NCBI GenBank assembly: GCA_039566865.1
Contig: CM076958.1
Span: 4,030,001-4,094,000 of the forward strand
DNA length: 64,000 nucleotides
From: Aurelia coerulea
Lineage: Eukaryota; Cnidaria; Scyphozoa; Semaeostomeae; Ulmaridae
Reading direction: 5' to 3'
Shown: positions 11,904 to 24,070 of the stretch, piece by piece
Position numbering within the stretch: position 1 is the stretch's first letter
How the letters are laid out: each line of letters starts with the position of its first letter
Position numbers and translations under genes: made by a program
Notes under the pieces: model-generated
What the model was told of the DNA's origin: nothing
The model's database searches: none
The model's input: only the letters and a program-made list of their open reading frames with translations

Positions 11904-12192
11904 ATGATTGTTTTTTGACGTACCTTGTTTGATTTCACGTCAGATTGGTTTGAGTCGCTGCCCGCGGTCGCGGGTTTTTGTCTGCGCTGTTTTCTTCGGC
12001 CTATTTGGTCGGTTCTTGTTTCTTCCTTGGTCTTTCACAGCGCTTCCTGCTTCTTGATGACTCTTCCGTGGTCTGCGTCCAGACCGCAATATTATATATA
12101 GTGAACGATGAGAAAAAAGAGAGACAACATCTTCAGAGAGCAGGCATGGACTTGATCATTTGCGCTATTCATTTTTTAGTCAGTTATCTGCT
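11389..12192. mobile_element. Element or duplication bounded by ~100-bp direct repeats
   Basis: The block from TATAGTGAACGATGAGAAAA to TTTGCGCTATTCATTTTTTA occurs at 11389-11488 and again at 12090-12190 with about three differences. Between them lie a GTTGTT-rich stretch and no recognisable gene. Confidence 0.55.
11865..11902. repeat. (GTT)n microsatellite
   Basis: About twelve GTT units occur in a longer GTT-rich region (11790-11905). They give a false poly-Thr/poly-Asn/poly-Gln frame on the minus strand. Confidence 0.9.
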
Positions 12193-12244
12193 TCAGTTAT
12201 CTGCATTCAGTTATTCAGTTATTCAGTTATTCAGTTTCCGTATT

Positions 12245-12430
12245 TATAAAGGTAGTTCAGTAATGTCTAAGCATTGAAAAGGCTTCAAAAAACCTTATTT
12301 TGAAATTTTCATGAAAGTACAGGCAGTGAAAATGAGGATTGCTATGGAATTTAAGAAACTCGTAAGAAATTCGAGTATTCAAAATCTGATGATTTGCTCA
12401 TAACAAAACTTCAGTACTGCCCGAAGTCCT
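12245..12430. repeat. Internal remnant of the TATAAGAAAC family
   Basis: It carries the same GTCTAAGCATTGAAAAGGCT block as 8.4 and 54.7 kb, followed by a TTTAAGAAACTCGTAAGAAA segment. Confidence 0.5.
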
Positions 12431-14580
12431 TTGTTTGTTAATTTAAAAAATACGCGTACGCTATTTTTGGTACTCAAATCATCTATTTATTATATCGTCA
12501 CTTCAAAATAAGTTCGATCTGATCTAGCAGACCCCCGTATCATATAGCCTATCAGGTAAACAGATGTTCTTACCACGAACAATCTTTTCTCCTTACGTCG
12601 CGTCGTCAAAATTATGGGCTAAGCTAAAAGACTAAATTTAGAATTAGGAGAAACAAATTTCCTATCTGGTTGACAATTATTCTATGTCCACTGCATCAGA
12701 ATTTTATCATCAGCCCCTTTCATTTCTTCAGAGATGTGGATATGTTGGCACCAGACTCAACAACCACAATAGGCCTTTTCACGGAAAGAAAAGCATGCTG
12801 GGAAAAAGGGAAAATTTTCGAGATTTCGACCACTTCGAATTTCTGGCGAGGCTTATTTTCGCAACAAAACCTCTCTCCTAAGCACGTGCAGAAATGCTAG
12901 ATATTTTGTGTGCATATCGATAAAATCCTTAGACTTCAGAGATTGCGAAGTAGCAAAGTTTTTGGATCTGCTTCCTCGAAATGTTTTTATATGAAGAAAA
13001 AGAAACCCGAGGCAGTTTCGAAAATCGCTGAATCATGCTTAGGCCCTTGCGACCAAACGACAGCAACAACATCAATTGAATTCAATGAGTTGAATGCACA
13101 GAGTAAGAAAGAAAAATGGTTGAAGGTAACTTGAGGGTCCTTGTGGAGTGAAGAGTGAAGCTAGGTTGGCACTTCTAAACAGCATTTGTTTGAAAACTGG
13201 TGTGTCGTAGCCGATCGTAGCAAAGAGCTTTGAGCGTAGACGGACAACGTGATTCCAAGTATATTTGATCAATGTTTTCAAAAGAAATCAACTGATGTGG
13301 CCATTGTAACCGTCTCGATTCCTTTAATCTGATTTATTTATTTTCACTCATGCAAGGACTCACAACCAAACAGACTCTAAACTGGGACTCATGTAAGCGC
13401 CGATCTCCACTAGACGATTTTCTAGACGATCGTCATAAAAATTTGCGACGACACATGCGCAGTAGAAGATTTCTGATCGTTACATCGCAAAAATTCGTTC
13501 GACGAAAAGTAGAAGTGGTTTCTACTTTTCATCTGACGATTTTGTTCGCTGAGTTTTTGACTAATGGATTCGCATACGATTCTCCAGCCAGCAACACAAG
13601 TGGAAATCAAAACAGCTTTTACTCTTGCGTTGCTTCACGTCGAGAAGTTGAACTTTGGTCTAATCACCCAATCAAACGCTAGGGATAGGAACGTGGTCTG
13701 ACCTTACCAGGAAAGTAGTGATCTGATTGGACACAGTGCATTTGGCCAATAGCTGTATTGTCATGAGTCTCAGTTTTGATGTCATAACCATCATCATCAG
13801 TCAATTCAATGCAGAAAACTGACTCAGGTAATCAGTCTATATTCCCGATATCTCTCAATTCCTTCGTTTCGCCTGGCCATCTTAAATGGATGAGAGTCCT
13901 TTATTGATGCCCCCTGCTCCCCCCCAAACAGTGCATCGACTGACTTTCAGTCGTTTCAGCAAAATAAGGAGCTCAAAAGAGGAAGTTGAATCTGCTTAGC
14001 AAGCTCAACGCAACAAATGGACGTGAGTCAAAGTTCCGCAAAGAGCTTGTAGGAATACAATATTTTTGGCATTGAATCCTCGTTTGTTAATTAAACTTTC
14101 CTCTTTCAATTTTTGCTGGGTTTTGCTGAGTCAAAAATTTGCAAGGCTGATAAACTATTTTCTATGACGAAGAGACGAGATATTTTTGGCAATTAATCTG
14201 AGTGAGAATTAATCCATCGTTCCTCATTACGTTTCGTTCGTAAAGATTAAAGCGTCTTCCTTCAACCTCCAAATAAGATTATTACACCCATGTGCACTTT
14301 CAACATTTCAAAACGAAGTAGGCCTACTGATGAGCTTCAAGATCAATGCGAGAAATGAGCATAAAGTTATCTGCACAAAAATCAAGACTGTGCAGGGGAC
14401 TGTGCAACACTTCTGAAAAGCATTGTCTCTCGATGCAACGAAAACCATCCTCAATAACAAATAACTTTTAAAACTGGCAGCGACTTGGATGTTTGGATGT
14501 TTACGCAGTTGCAAATTGGAAAAAGTCTAACGACTGGACCCTTTTCGTTGTTGCAGTCCGCACGCCTGGCTTGATTGTCG
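12430..14580. other. No gene seen; part repeat-like
   Basis: No exon with good borders was found. A CGAAAAGTAGAAGTGGTTTC segment at 13502 resembles the insertion in the satellite at 36010 (GCGAAAAGTAGAAACAAGAT). Confidence 0.4.
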
Positions 14581-14989
14581 TTTGGGTCACTAGAAAATGC
14601 GTTTTCCCTCGGTCATTCGAGGCCTTATGTCATTGTTCACAACAACAAATTGCATCACAAGGTAGAAATTAGTCTGTACATAATTTATGAACGAAAAAAT
14701 GTGTGTAATTATAAAAAAGCAGGTATGCGCTGCTGAAAACAAGAGCATTGAATTGCCTCTCCAGCAAAATATTGAAAAAGTGTGTTTGATCAAGTATTGA
14801 AAATTTCTTAATATTATCAAATTATGAATACTAAAAGTTTCTCAGCAGTTTCTTGTAATGGTTCCTCGAAATCAACAATTATTTATCGATCTTCTGTACC
14901 TTCGTGAACATTATTCATAGCCAGTTTTATGCAATCATTGTTTGTAAATTGCTCAAAAAACAGCGAAAAATAAAAATTCAACAAACAAG

Positions 14990-15165
14990 CAGATGTATGC
15001 GGAGACATAGGAACCGCGGGGCACTGGGGGCACGTGCTCCACAAGACTTTGCTATTATAACGAAAAGTACCCTTTTTGTGTCAGAAAATGCCCCTTTGGT
15101 TTGATGAAAGGGTGCACTTTAAATATCGTGCCTCCAAGTTTAAGATACCTCATACGGCCCTGGAA
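14990..15165 (+). mobile_element. GC-rich element related to 31.4 kb
   Basis: The block has AGGAACCGCGGGGCACTGGG, GGCACGTGC, a segment matching AAAGGG(G)CA and TTT(G/C)ATGAA(G) of the 31.4-kb insert, and CATACGGCCCTGG at its right end. The left TGCGGAGACATAGGAACC and right TACGGCCCTGG suggest short terminal inverted repeats. Confidence 0.5.
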
Positions 15166-15946
15166 GTCTCGAAAGAAACCAAGAAATTTCGTGAGCAATG
15201 TTTTGCCAGCAATCGAATTTCTTGATTTTGATGATCTGAGAGTCGAGGTTCCCACGTGTATACTAAAGTACTTAAACACATACGACTGCAGAGGACAAGT
15301 TTTTAAGAGCTAATGCAAAATACAAAGCAACATTGACTTACCGTTATTTCCATCGGCAATACTAAGGTTGCAGCAAGCAGTATCTCGGAAACAATCTTGA
15401 TAGCAAACATGCGTACGTCTTCTTGGTACCGGCAATTCGTAGAACTAAAGCACAAAAAAGAGTGCATGCATTATGGCTATCTAAAGAATCGAGGCTCATC
15501 TCGTTTTCAAATATTCGACTGAAATTTCCGCGTTGAACGGCCGCAGGTCTCATTGTTTCACAAGGCGGAACCACATTACCACACTATGTTGATGAGTTTG
15601 TGCAGCAAGGCACAGTACGGGTGGGGGGGGGAGGGGTCCGGGTTCCTCAATACTCGATACCGCAACGCACCACAATTTTCCTTTCCAAGAGCTTCAAATG
15701 ACATTTCAAATTACCATTTACATTGCTGCAATTTTTATCATTTCCTTCTACCATTGTTCAATTAAATCGTCTATTTTCAGATGTAACAGAATCACGAGAA
15801 TTCCTTGTTTTCCAATTCCGAGAAAAATAACACCAGCTTCAAGCAAGTGAGTCATAAAATCCGTTGAAGATTTGCAATCTGGTAACAAGGCCAAAAAATA
15901 AAATTTATTTTTGCAGTCAAAGAAGGAAATGCTGACAGGTTTCTTG

Positions 15947-15978
15947 GATAACCTCGTCCCCAGTCCTGGGGACGAGGC
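15947..15978. repeat. CCTCGTCCCCAG hairpin
   Basis: CCTCGTCCCCAG and CTGGGGACGAGG are perfect 12-bp arms separated by TC, with the layout of a very small foldback. Confidence 0.6.
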
Positions 15979-16849
15979 TGGTCCTTTGGAATCACTGTGT
16001 GCGCTAAGAAGGCGGTGGTAGTTTTTGTTCATACAGCAGTTGTATTCCTCCCTTTTTTCCTACCAGATTTTCCTTACGCAACAACAACAACCTTAACGGG
16101 CATAGGGACACAGGGAGGAAAAAACTACTATAGGAACAACTATCACGTTTCTGATCGCCCATGCAAATAGCAAGCGGCAAGCACACTCATTTTTTATGAG
16201 GAACTTGCCTCCACTTCTAACAGTAAAGTTTCTTGAATCTATTGCAATTCACATATGACTTCTTCATAAGCAGTATTACATTTTTTGGCGTCATTAAGGC
16301 GATACACTTGCCTACCGATTTCCTTTAAGGTCCTTTTCAAACTCAGATCTAAAATTTAGAAAAGTCTCTTCACTTCGAATTGGCACCCTGTAACATCGAA
16401 AAATTCAAAAAGCTTTAAATCCTCATTTAAAAATGTTTGAATTGGGACATTGAAAATGCACTGAAGAATGCTTTAAAATGCATTTCTTCGCAGAAGCCAG
16501 AATTTTAGAATGGCACATAGTATGAATAAGAGAGTTTTTAACATTTTAAACACATTCTAGACCTCCTCGCAGGCTAACACATTTGAACTTCCAGCATTAG
16601 AAAACTGTCAACGATGCAACATATTCTAGCAGAGTTTCTTAATTTTCTGAAAGAAGCTGGCTGCTACAGGTTCTTGATAAAACTGGAAATAAGTTGTTTT
16701 GAAAATCAGGTGAATCACTCATTGGCAAAATATTTGACCCCCTCCCCAAACACTAGCTTGAATGCACTGTTATTTTTATTAGAAACTAAGGTCCTGAGCT
16801 GGTATGTAGTTTTTCAAGTTTTAGGACACATTGCTACCAAAGGTTTCTA

Positions 16850-17120
16850 GTGAGTTTCTTATATCTTTAATGCCGAAAGTGTAGAGGTAGTTTAGTTTTG
16901 TGAGAGGGTTCCAAAATGACTTGGTAAGATCTCAAAACAAGTAAAGCCATAATTCACACTCGAAACAATATTCTAACAGTTGCTATTACTTAACAGTGTC
17001 AAACATCTCTTAGTGCAAATTGCAAAAGTTTCATAGCTTTCTTAATTCAGGTAGGGTAGTTTCTCAAGTTTCGAAAATTGAGCCTACGGTTTCTTTGAAG
17101 TTTTTTCTTATAAAGAATGA
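16850..17120. mobile_element. TATAAGAAAC family, diverged right part
   Basis: GAGTTTCTTATATCTTTAAT, GCCGAAAGTGTAGAGG and ATTGAGCCTACGGTTTCTTT follow the internal order of the 19.2- and 56.3-kb copies. The left end is missing. Confidence 0.55.
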
Positions 17121-17384
17121 ATGTATGGCAAGAACGGGTAACTTATATCATGCAGCGGCTAATTGACCTTGGTACAATAATGCCAAATTCGGTTAATCAT
17201 ACCGGAACGTGGCATGTCATGCGAATACAGTAGTCACGTGAGTGGACTTTGAGCATTTTCGCAAGCACATCATGTGAGATGCATCTTTAACCTGAGTCAT
17301 AGTTTCGCTCCTGTTCTCTATCATGCCTGTTCCCGTCACTTCATAGTTTCCAAAAATATATATATATTCTCCAAAATGTGTGAC

Positions 17385-17806
17385 TACACGTTTTTTTTAT
17401 AAGAAACTTGGATCAGCACTTAGTACTAAAAGTTTCTTAATTTCGCATGAAAATTTCGGTGTTTTAGTAGTAAAAGTTTCTTAATTAGTTTCTTATTTTT
17501 TGGGCCTAAAATTGCGGTATTATTCGAAATTGAGCCTTCTTCTCGAGAAAGGAATTCCATTTTGCATTGACATTGTCATCAAGAAGAAGCCATGCACATC
17601 AAGGCAAAAATTTACAAATTTTGCAGTTAAAAGTCAAGAAAAGATGAATGTACCTTTGTTAGAGAGACATAGAATGAGAGAGACATACAGAAATAAAGTT
17701 TTAGAGTTTCTTAACTGTTCTTGAGCGTAGTACGAGAGTTTCTTAAATTTTTGGTCATCGTAGTACTAGTTTCTTATAAACCAGTTTCTTATAAAAAAAA
17801 CGTGTA
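17385..17806. mobile_element. TATAAGAAAC-ended element, copy 2
   Basis: A full-length copy of the element at 5795-6218, with the same ends and orientation. Both hold a 74-codon open frame without an ATG start. Confidence 0.8.
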
Positions 17807-18544
17807 TAATAACTAGACAAGAACAAAATTGACTTTCTTTTTTACCGTCTCATTTAAAAAAAATGTCAAAGAATTTTCAAAAAGAGACTCGAGCCGAGCA
17901 AGTTCTGTCATCGAAGGTCAGTTGGACAAGACTGTTCAAACGTATGACTCAAAAACTACCAAACGTTTTGTCTAACACTTAGACTGGAGCCTTATCCACA
18001 AAACCATTATTTCGATCAATAAAATAAAATCCGTACCTAGGTCAATTTAGACCGGTAAACCATCATTCAAGCATCATGCATTTTTATAAGAGACCACTGT
18101 AGGCCTTAATTAGCTTTAGAGATCGCTCATTATCTAGCCAGGGGCTGGGGCGAAGAGAAATTGATCTGATAGTGAAAATATATTTTGCTCAACTGCAAGC
18201 ATATGCAAAATTCTTTTTACTCAACCCCAACTAATTGCATCATGAGAAAACTGCAGTTGTGACAAATGGCCTGAGCTATGTCTCATTGAGCATGGTTGAA
18301 ACGTTCTTTTGCAGTGAAATCAATGATAATAATCTTCATCAACACTATTTGGATAAGGCAGAATAGCTTTGCATCTTTGTAGTACTAAAAGTTGAGAGCT
18401 CATGAAACCAGTGGGGAGCTATCTTTTAACCAACGTCTATTTGCAAAAAATTTTCACCCAACCTTGTCAGTGCAGGACACTTCTTTTACCCATTCACTTC
18501 TCTTCGGTACGAACCCCTGGGTAAAAAATGAACGGTCCCTTAAT

Positions 18545-18630
18545 TCAGCTATTTTTAACAGTCTTTTTCAAATAAATGAATGAATGAATTAATTAATTAA
18601 TTAATGATGATGATGATGTTGACAATGATG
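18545..18630 (+). repeat. Simple-repeat tail, possibly of a retroposon
   Basis: CAGTCTTTTTCAAATAAATG runs into ATGA, ATTA and GATGAT repeats. A polyadenylation-like AATAAA before a simple tail suggests a retroposon 3' end. The open stretch upstream (18392-18545) has no recognisable RT motif. Confidence 0.35.
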
Positions 18631-19149
18631 ATGAAACTGTAGGCTCAATTTCTCAAACATTAGGAGACAAAGCTATCTGGATTGATAAAGCTAAGAAAAC
18701 TTTATGATTTGGAGGTTGAATTTCCCCAGCTCTTTTTCGAGTGCAACTTCTTGTAATACAGTTGGAGCATTAAACATACAGGAAACTTTTGGTAGTAGAA
18801 TTGTCTAAAATTCAAGAAACTTTCCACCAGTTCTGCACTTCTTGTAAAAATGCGTGTGCACGCACTTTGCTTTGTAAGAAACTCTCTACTTCAGAACTCA
18901 GATCGTTCCAACTTTAAAGACATTTCAGTCAAAATTAGTTGTAGAATGCTCCCGAAATTAGGAGACATAAACACGATAGACACGGATGTGAACTACTGAG
19001 AGGCAAAGAAACTTTGAGAAGTCACAATTTTTTCAGAGCGTTCAGTGCTGAGTCAAATTCTTCGTTTTAAAAAACAATGCGTACAGTATGCCCTCTGAGC
19101 GAGAAGATTGCTCTCTCAGAGAGAGAGAGTGATCACTTTCAGATATAAA

Positions 19150-19530
19150 CCATTTTTTTATAAGAAACTAATATCCGGGACTGGTAGGCAGTTTCTTAAA
19201 TTTCTTTGGCCATTTTCCTACCAAAAGTTTCTTACGTGGTTCTTATATTTTTAATGCCAGAAGCGTAGAGTTAATCCTTTTTTATCTGAAAGGTTCCCAA
19301 ATTACTTAGTAAGGTCTCTCTCAAAACGAGTCAATAACATAATTCGCACTCAAACAGTTGCCATAAATAACTGTATACAGTGTCAAGACATTTTTGACTG
19401 CGACAGGAAAATTAAAACTGTAAATTACAAAAGTTTCTTAGCTTTTAAAATGCAGGAAGAGTTGTTTCTTAACTTTCGATAAATTTAGCCTACCGTTTCT
19501 TATAAGCCGTTTCTCATAAAAAAATGAGTC
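19150..19530. mobile_element. TATAAGAAAC family, full-length copy
   Basis: Left CATTTTTTTATAAGAAACTA and right GTTTCTCATAAAAAAATGAG define the copy. Internal order matches 29296-29683 (reverse) and 56291-56669. Confidence 0.75.
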
Positions 19531-19814
19531 TATTTACAAATATGATTTTCTTACCAGATTGATAAAATATGATTTCCTTCCTTGCTGTCATTCTAAAAGA
19601 AAATCCCTTTGATCAATCCTTCCGCGTTTCCTAATACCCCATGTCCAAGCTCAAGTAGCTTCCAACCAAGGGCAACAGACAAGACGGTAGTGGTTTCCTT
19701 TGTCCTAATTGTGTCATCTCTCTGTCATTTCTCTTCCTATTCCTTTTCCCGCTTATTTTTGACAGATCTTCGAAGGCTAACGTAGCCCAGGGACGCCAGA
19801 GCGATGGTAGGGCA

Positions 19815-20270
19815 AGGGGGGGGGCGACTCCCAGGGGGGGGGGGGGGGTACTTAGTATATTTTGCTGGCGCCATGTGCACTCCTTTCCGGGTATCGTTTT
19901 CGCCTCTTTTTTTTAATGCCGGGTATCAAAAGAAAGCCATTTTTCTAAAGCCGGTTGTCAAAAGTGTTATTTCATTGTTTTTCGACGAAGGTTTACGCTT
20001 AGGGGTATGCTTTTCGCCGATTTTTACGTTTTGGGATATGCTTTTCGCCGATTTTTACGTTTTGGGGGTATGCCTTTCGCCGATTTTTACGTTTTGGGGC
20101 ATGCTTTTCGCCGATTTTTACGTTTTGGGGTATGCCTTTCGCCGATTTTTTCTAAAGCCGGCTATCATTTCGAGGGAAAATTTCTAAAGCCGGGTGAAAT
20201 TTTTTTTCTTGGAGCGCACCCCCCGTACAATTGAAAGTCAAGTACCCCCTGGGGGGGGGTACTCGCCCGG
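19815..20270. mobile_element. G-tract-ended element with internal tandem repeat
   Basis: GGGGGCGACTCCCAGGGGGG with GGTACTTAGT at left and AAGTACCCCCTGGGGGGGGG with TACTCGCCC at right are inverted repeats. The interior contains AAAGCCGG repeats and the 31-33 bp array. Confidence 0.6.
20001..20150. repeat. Five units of a 31-33 bp tandem repeat
   Basis: The unit GGTATGC(T/C)TTTCGCCGAT plus TTTTACGTTTTGGG is repeated with small length changes. It sits inside a G-tract-bounded element (19815-20270). Confidence 0.85.
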
Positions 20271-20861
20271 GGAAAAATTTTGTGGCCATGCCCTTTAGAT
20301 TGGCTTAAACTGCTGTCAAAAATGTTTCAACGAACATTGATCATGTTCTTTCACGAAGTTTTTCGGCTATTTCTCCACATGTCCTCATTTCGAATCATAT
20401 AAGATCGCATATTGCTTATTTTGAAGTTGCAATTGCCAGTCATTTTTCGCTCCTAGTGTATTTCTGATAAGGGAATGAAGCTATGGCGGCTTTTCTATCA
20501 AGTTTCAAAGTAAATTATTGTTTTTCATTGAAAGGGCACCTTTGCCCCCTTGCCCCCCTTAGGAAAGGGCAAGAGGGGCGTTTGCCCCCCGCGCCCCCCT
20601 CTCCGGGAATTGAAAAGAGGGAAAAAGTAGTCTACTTTTCTCTCTCGTTCCTGTCTTGTCCTGTCCAAGAGTCTGCACACAGGCTAAGGCCAATGAGCCT
20701 GCAAGACTTCCTAAACTTCTGACTGACAGTTTCTTTTGTCGTGATTCGTTTAGAATGTAGACTGATTACACGTTCGCTGCTGGCCTTAACTAATATTCAG
20801 CGCGCAGGTCAGTAAAAAATAGGCCCTGCCCTTTCCTTTTCGGAATTGGGGTCTGGGACGT

Positions 20862-20920
20862 AGGTACCCTGGGTACCAGACTCTCTAACATAAAAACAGA
20901 GACTGTTTTTATGTTAGCAA
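20862..20920. repeat. Short hairpin next to GGTACCCTGGGTACCAGACT
   Basis: CTAACATAAAAACAG and CTGTTTTTATGTTAG pair around AGA. The adjacent GGTACCCTGGGTACC block also occurs at 11172 and, inverted, at 9679. Confidence 0.6.
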
Positions 20921-20935
20921 CAACATCAATTCAAT

Positions 20936-21345
20936 TCATTGTGCGAAAGTGGAAGGACTTAAATCATGAGGCGATATAAAATCCACTTTTAAAAATCGCA
21001 AACAAGACAGCCTCTCCCACAAATTTGAGCCAAGAAATGCTGATAGGACAATAAAGGTGACAAAAATGCGTCTTTTGCGAGTGATTGGTAAAGACGCAAA
21101 TATAAATAAAGCAACTTGAAAAGATGCCCCATAACCTGGATGGCTAACGTAATCGTTGTGCATGCAAAAAGGATTGTTAAAGGGGCTGCGTTGTCCAACA
21201 TAAACAAGGGGTCAAACAAGGCAATATCGTCATCCAAATGCGAAAATTCCTGTTTATTCAAGTGAACACGAAGGACGTCGTGATTTCCAAGCATACTTTT
21301 GGCCTTTGGGTGAAGGATAGACTGCGTGAACTCGTTGAAGCAGCA
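20936..21345 (-). pseudogene. Hydrophobic coding-like remnant, frame broken
   Basis: Two overlapping minus-strand frames each look partly protein-like. One runs from NEFTQSILHPKAKSMLGNHD to a hydrophobic stretch (LTILFACTTITLAI); the other continues with VALFIFASLPITRKRRIFVT. Together they resemble a membrane-protein fragment with a frameshift near 21125. No start, stop context or splice sites are convincing, and I do not recognise a family. It could also be chance. Confidence 0.2.
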
Positions 21346-21520
21346 CGCAGGCTACAGACCCGTAGCAAGCAGGGGGCAGGGGGGCTCAAGCCTCCCAATA
21401 ATTTTGAAAACAATGGTGTTACGTCACAAGTATTAATTAGATGTATTGTTTTCTATTGTTTTAAGAACAATTGCCCCCCCCCCTCATATCAGAAAATGCT
21501 TCCTACGGCCCTGGCAAGTT
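21335..21520 (+). mobile_element. GC-rich element ending CTACGGCCCTGG
   Basis: The stretch runs from CAGGCTACAGACCCGTAGCA through GGGGGCAGGGGGGCTCAAGC to a C-tract and TTCCTACGGCCCTGGCA. Layout and ends resemble the elements at 14990 and 31382. Confidence 0.45.
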
Positions 21521-21978
21521 AGGAAAAACCAATCTGAACACACTTCCTTGAAATTGGTTTATATCCCAGCAATCTTTCGAGTAGTTTAGAAGCACTCAAA
21601 AAATCTACGATAGTTAATCTACTAGAAAAATGTGTTGCTATTTAAACTAGCAATAGCAAACACTAAATGCCCCGCCCCCACCTGTAGGTGGGTCTATAAG
21701 GCTTCACGGATTTTGCCTAAAAGTTTGATTATCATCACTTTGTTGCATCTTTCATGTGTTGTGTTGGTTAGCCTAGCCTAAATGTCGAGGCGTTCTAAAA
21801 TCACATCACCAGTACAACTCCTAATCATGATCAGCATAACATTTGGCTTCAAATGAAATAAAATCAAACTCACATCTATCTCTTCTTATCTTTTCTGCTG
21901 ACAATTTGCACATATTCGAACCAATAACAACTTCAGTTTGCTTACAACTGCTGTCCGCCATTTTGTCAACCTCGTGAT

Positions 21979-22487
21979 AGCATAGGGCTCAAATCTTTCA
22001 AATCTTTAAAAAGGTCGGTGTAAAATTCCATTATATTTTTCTTTGAATTGGATTGCTTGAAAGGAACTTATGGTACTTTGCTGTAAATCTGCCGTGGAAA
22101 TTTTATATCTTTATTTTTTTCAAAATGGCGGCATTTGATAATTTTTGAAAAAAATCACGGAAAATTTTGAAAAAAATTTTAATCATTGTAAATCCTAAAC
22201 TAATAGAGGAAACCTTGCATAACATTCAAGAAAACCATAGTTTATGGAGGTCTACAATATGGTGGCAAGCAGAAATCTGTAGCTTTTGTAGTTTAGGATT
22301 TAGAAATTTGATGACGTCATAGCCTCAAATTTAATAAATCCCGCCATATTGAAACTAATCAAGATATCAATAAATTGCCACGGCAGATTTACAGCAAAAA
22401 ACCGTAAGTTCCTTCCAAGCTATTTATTTCAAGGAAAACGGCAATAGAATTTTACACCGACCTTTCTAAAGATTTGAGCCCTATGCT
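21979..22487. mobile_element. MULE-like foldback (AGCATAGGGCTCAAATCTTT), copy 1
   Basis: The ends AGCATAGGGCTCAAATCTTT and their complement enclose two long inverted arms. Exact 9-bp CCTCGTGAT copies flank the element (21970-21978, 22488-22496). A 9-bp duplication is typical of Mutator-like elements. No transposase is present. Confidence 0.85.
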
Positions 22488-22870
22488 CCTCGTGATCACA
22501 GCCTCTTTTCCAATTAGATCAAAACCCGGTTTAACAAGAAAGACGAAAAATAAAACAGGAAACGTGAAAATATTGAGATGCTCTCCCCGTATATTATCTA
22601 CACGCGGAGTACTACTAAGCCCCGCTTCGGTGCGGGGCAAAAAATGTTACATTAGCTTCACGAGAACTGATTTCGCGAGAATTTCCATGAAACGGTGGCA
22701 ACGCCACTTTAGAGAAGACTTAATTGCCCCGAAATGTGGGGGACATTTGGGTGAACCTAGGGCGCCGGGCTATGCACTTGCTGCAATGACTCGGTTTGAA
22801 CTCCTTGGGTAGCTGAAGGACCCTGTGGTGACAGGACATCGGCTGAAGATTTGCATCTTACATTTAATCT

Positions 22871-23393
22871 TTAAACAGTTTTCTTAAAACTAGATAGAGA
22901 GGATTAAAACTATATAGAGAGGATATTTATAGAGAGGATTAACTGTTTAAGCTAAATAACATTACCAACAACTTACCAAATAAAAAAGTTTCTTATTTCA
23001 ACATGTACTTGTAAGCTGGTCACTGATAAGCCACGATCAAAACTCTACAACAACTTTACAACACTGGTAACAATTTGCTGTGGGCCCTTGGGGGGTGGGG
23101 TTGGAATTACCCTCCCTTGTTATCTTTTGTTCATATCGTTTTTATCTCTCAGTATCAGTTTTTCACTATTTGTTATCATTTTATCTTCTGCCTCATCAAA
23201 ACTTGTGGTGGTGGTGTCGCATGGGTGTGTCGCAACGTGAAAGTCGCATGGGTGTGTCGCAACGTGAAAGTCGCATGGGTGTGTCGCAACGTGAAAGTCG
23301 CATGGGTGTGTCGCAACGTGAACGTGAAATATCCTCTCTACATAGTTTTAATCCTCTCTATATAGTTTCAAGAAAACTGTTTAAAACAGGGGT
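22871..23393. mobile_element. TIR element (TTAAACAGTTTTCTT) with 27-bp tandem repeat
   Basis: TTAAACAGTTTTCTTAAAAC and the right complement, including TAGAGAGGATTAAAACTAT, are inverted repeats of about 55 bp. Part of the left arm (ATAGAGAGGAT) is repeated in tandem. A 27-bp repeat lies inside. Confidence 0.7.
23216..23323. repeat. Four identical 27-bp units
   Basis: GTCGCATGGGTGTGTCGCAA followed by CGTGAAA occurs four times without a mismatch. A period of 27 keeps any frame open (for example VAWVCRNVK), so the open frames here are a product of the repeat. Confidence 0.9.
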
Positions 23394-23605
23394 TTCTTTT
23401 TTATTTAAAATTTTTTTTAATATCATTGTACATTCGGTTTTGAATATTGTAAATAGGGTTTTATAGTTTAATTTGATTAATAACTTTTTAACTTATATAT
23501 TGTAGATTGTAATTATTGTTTTATCGGAGGGCCCCTTGAAAACCAGCTTCTGTTGAAGGGCAACCCTCCTTAAAAGAAATGAAAAAATGAAATGAAAGAA
23601 ACGAA
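23394..23605 (+). mobile_element. LINE 3' UTR and tail
   Basis: The GGAGGGCCCCTTGAAAACCA block followed by GGGCAACCCTCCTTAAAAG and an AAATGAAAAAATGAAATGAA tail is the typical 3' end of CR1/L2 LINEs in cnidarians. No RT frame precedes it, so this is a 5'-truncated copy. Confidence 0.6.
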
Positions 23606-24070
23606 CGCTGTAGCCTGTATCGGCCATTTTCATGTATCAAATCAGATTTCTTTTGTGGTTGCTAAATTTACATTTACGGCTAGACTTATCATTCATAGAA
23701 ATCTCTTTGTTTGAATTCAATAATCGTTCTGCACTGGCAACTGGCATGTCAATGGGAAGAGCTAGAAGTTAACGCTAAATTAACTTGCATTTGATAATCA
23801 ACGAAATATCATGCAAGTGAGACAATAACAAAAATCTATCTTATTCCCGAAAGTACTATCTCAATACATTCTCAGTCACTTGCTATTTCTACAAAATCCA
23901 TTTGTTACAAAAAATACTCAAAAATACCTTTAAATAATAATTTTACACAAATAGTGCCTACTACTGGTTGTCCAAAAATTGGGTGACCATTGAATAACTG
24001 CCGACTCGTAATTTCATTATCAAAGACTCATTGTCATCTTCTGGAATTCTCATCAGCCAGTTCTATGAAT

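Noticed and set aside
11705..11938. Minus-strand frame with poly-Thr, Asn and Gln runs
   Set aside because: It is produced by a (GTT)n microsatellite; no flanking exon signals.
19804..20234. 127-codon frame rich in Phe/Arg/Asp repeats
   Set aside because: It comes from the 31-33 bp tandem repeat inside a G-tract element.
23075..23466. 96- and 128-codon frames with a repeated VAWVCRNVK or MGVSQRES unit
   Set aside because: The 27-bp period keeps frames open by itself, and the repeat lies within a TIR element.
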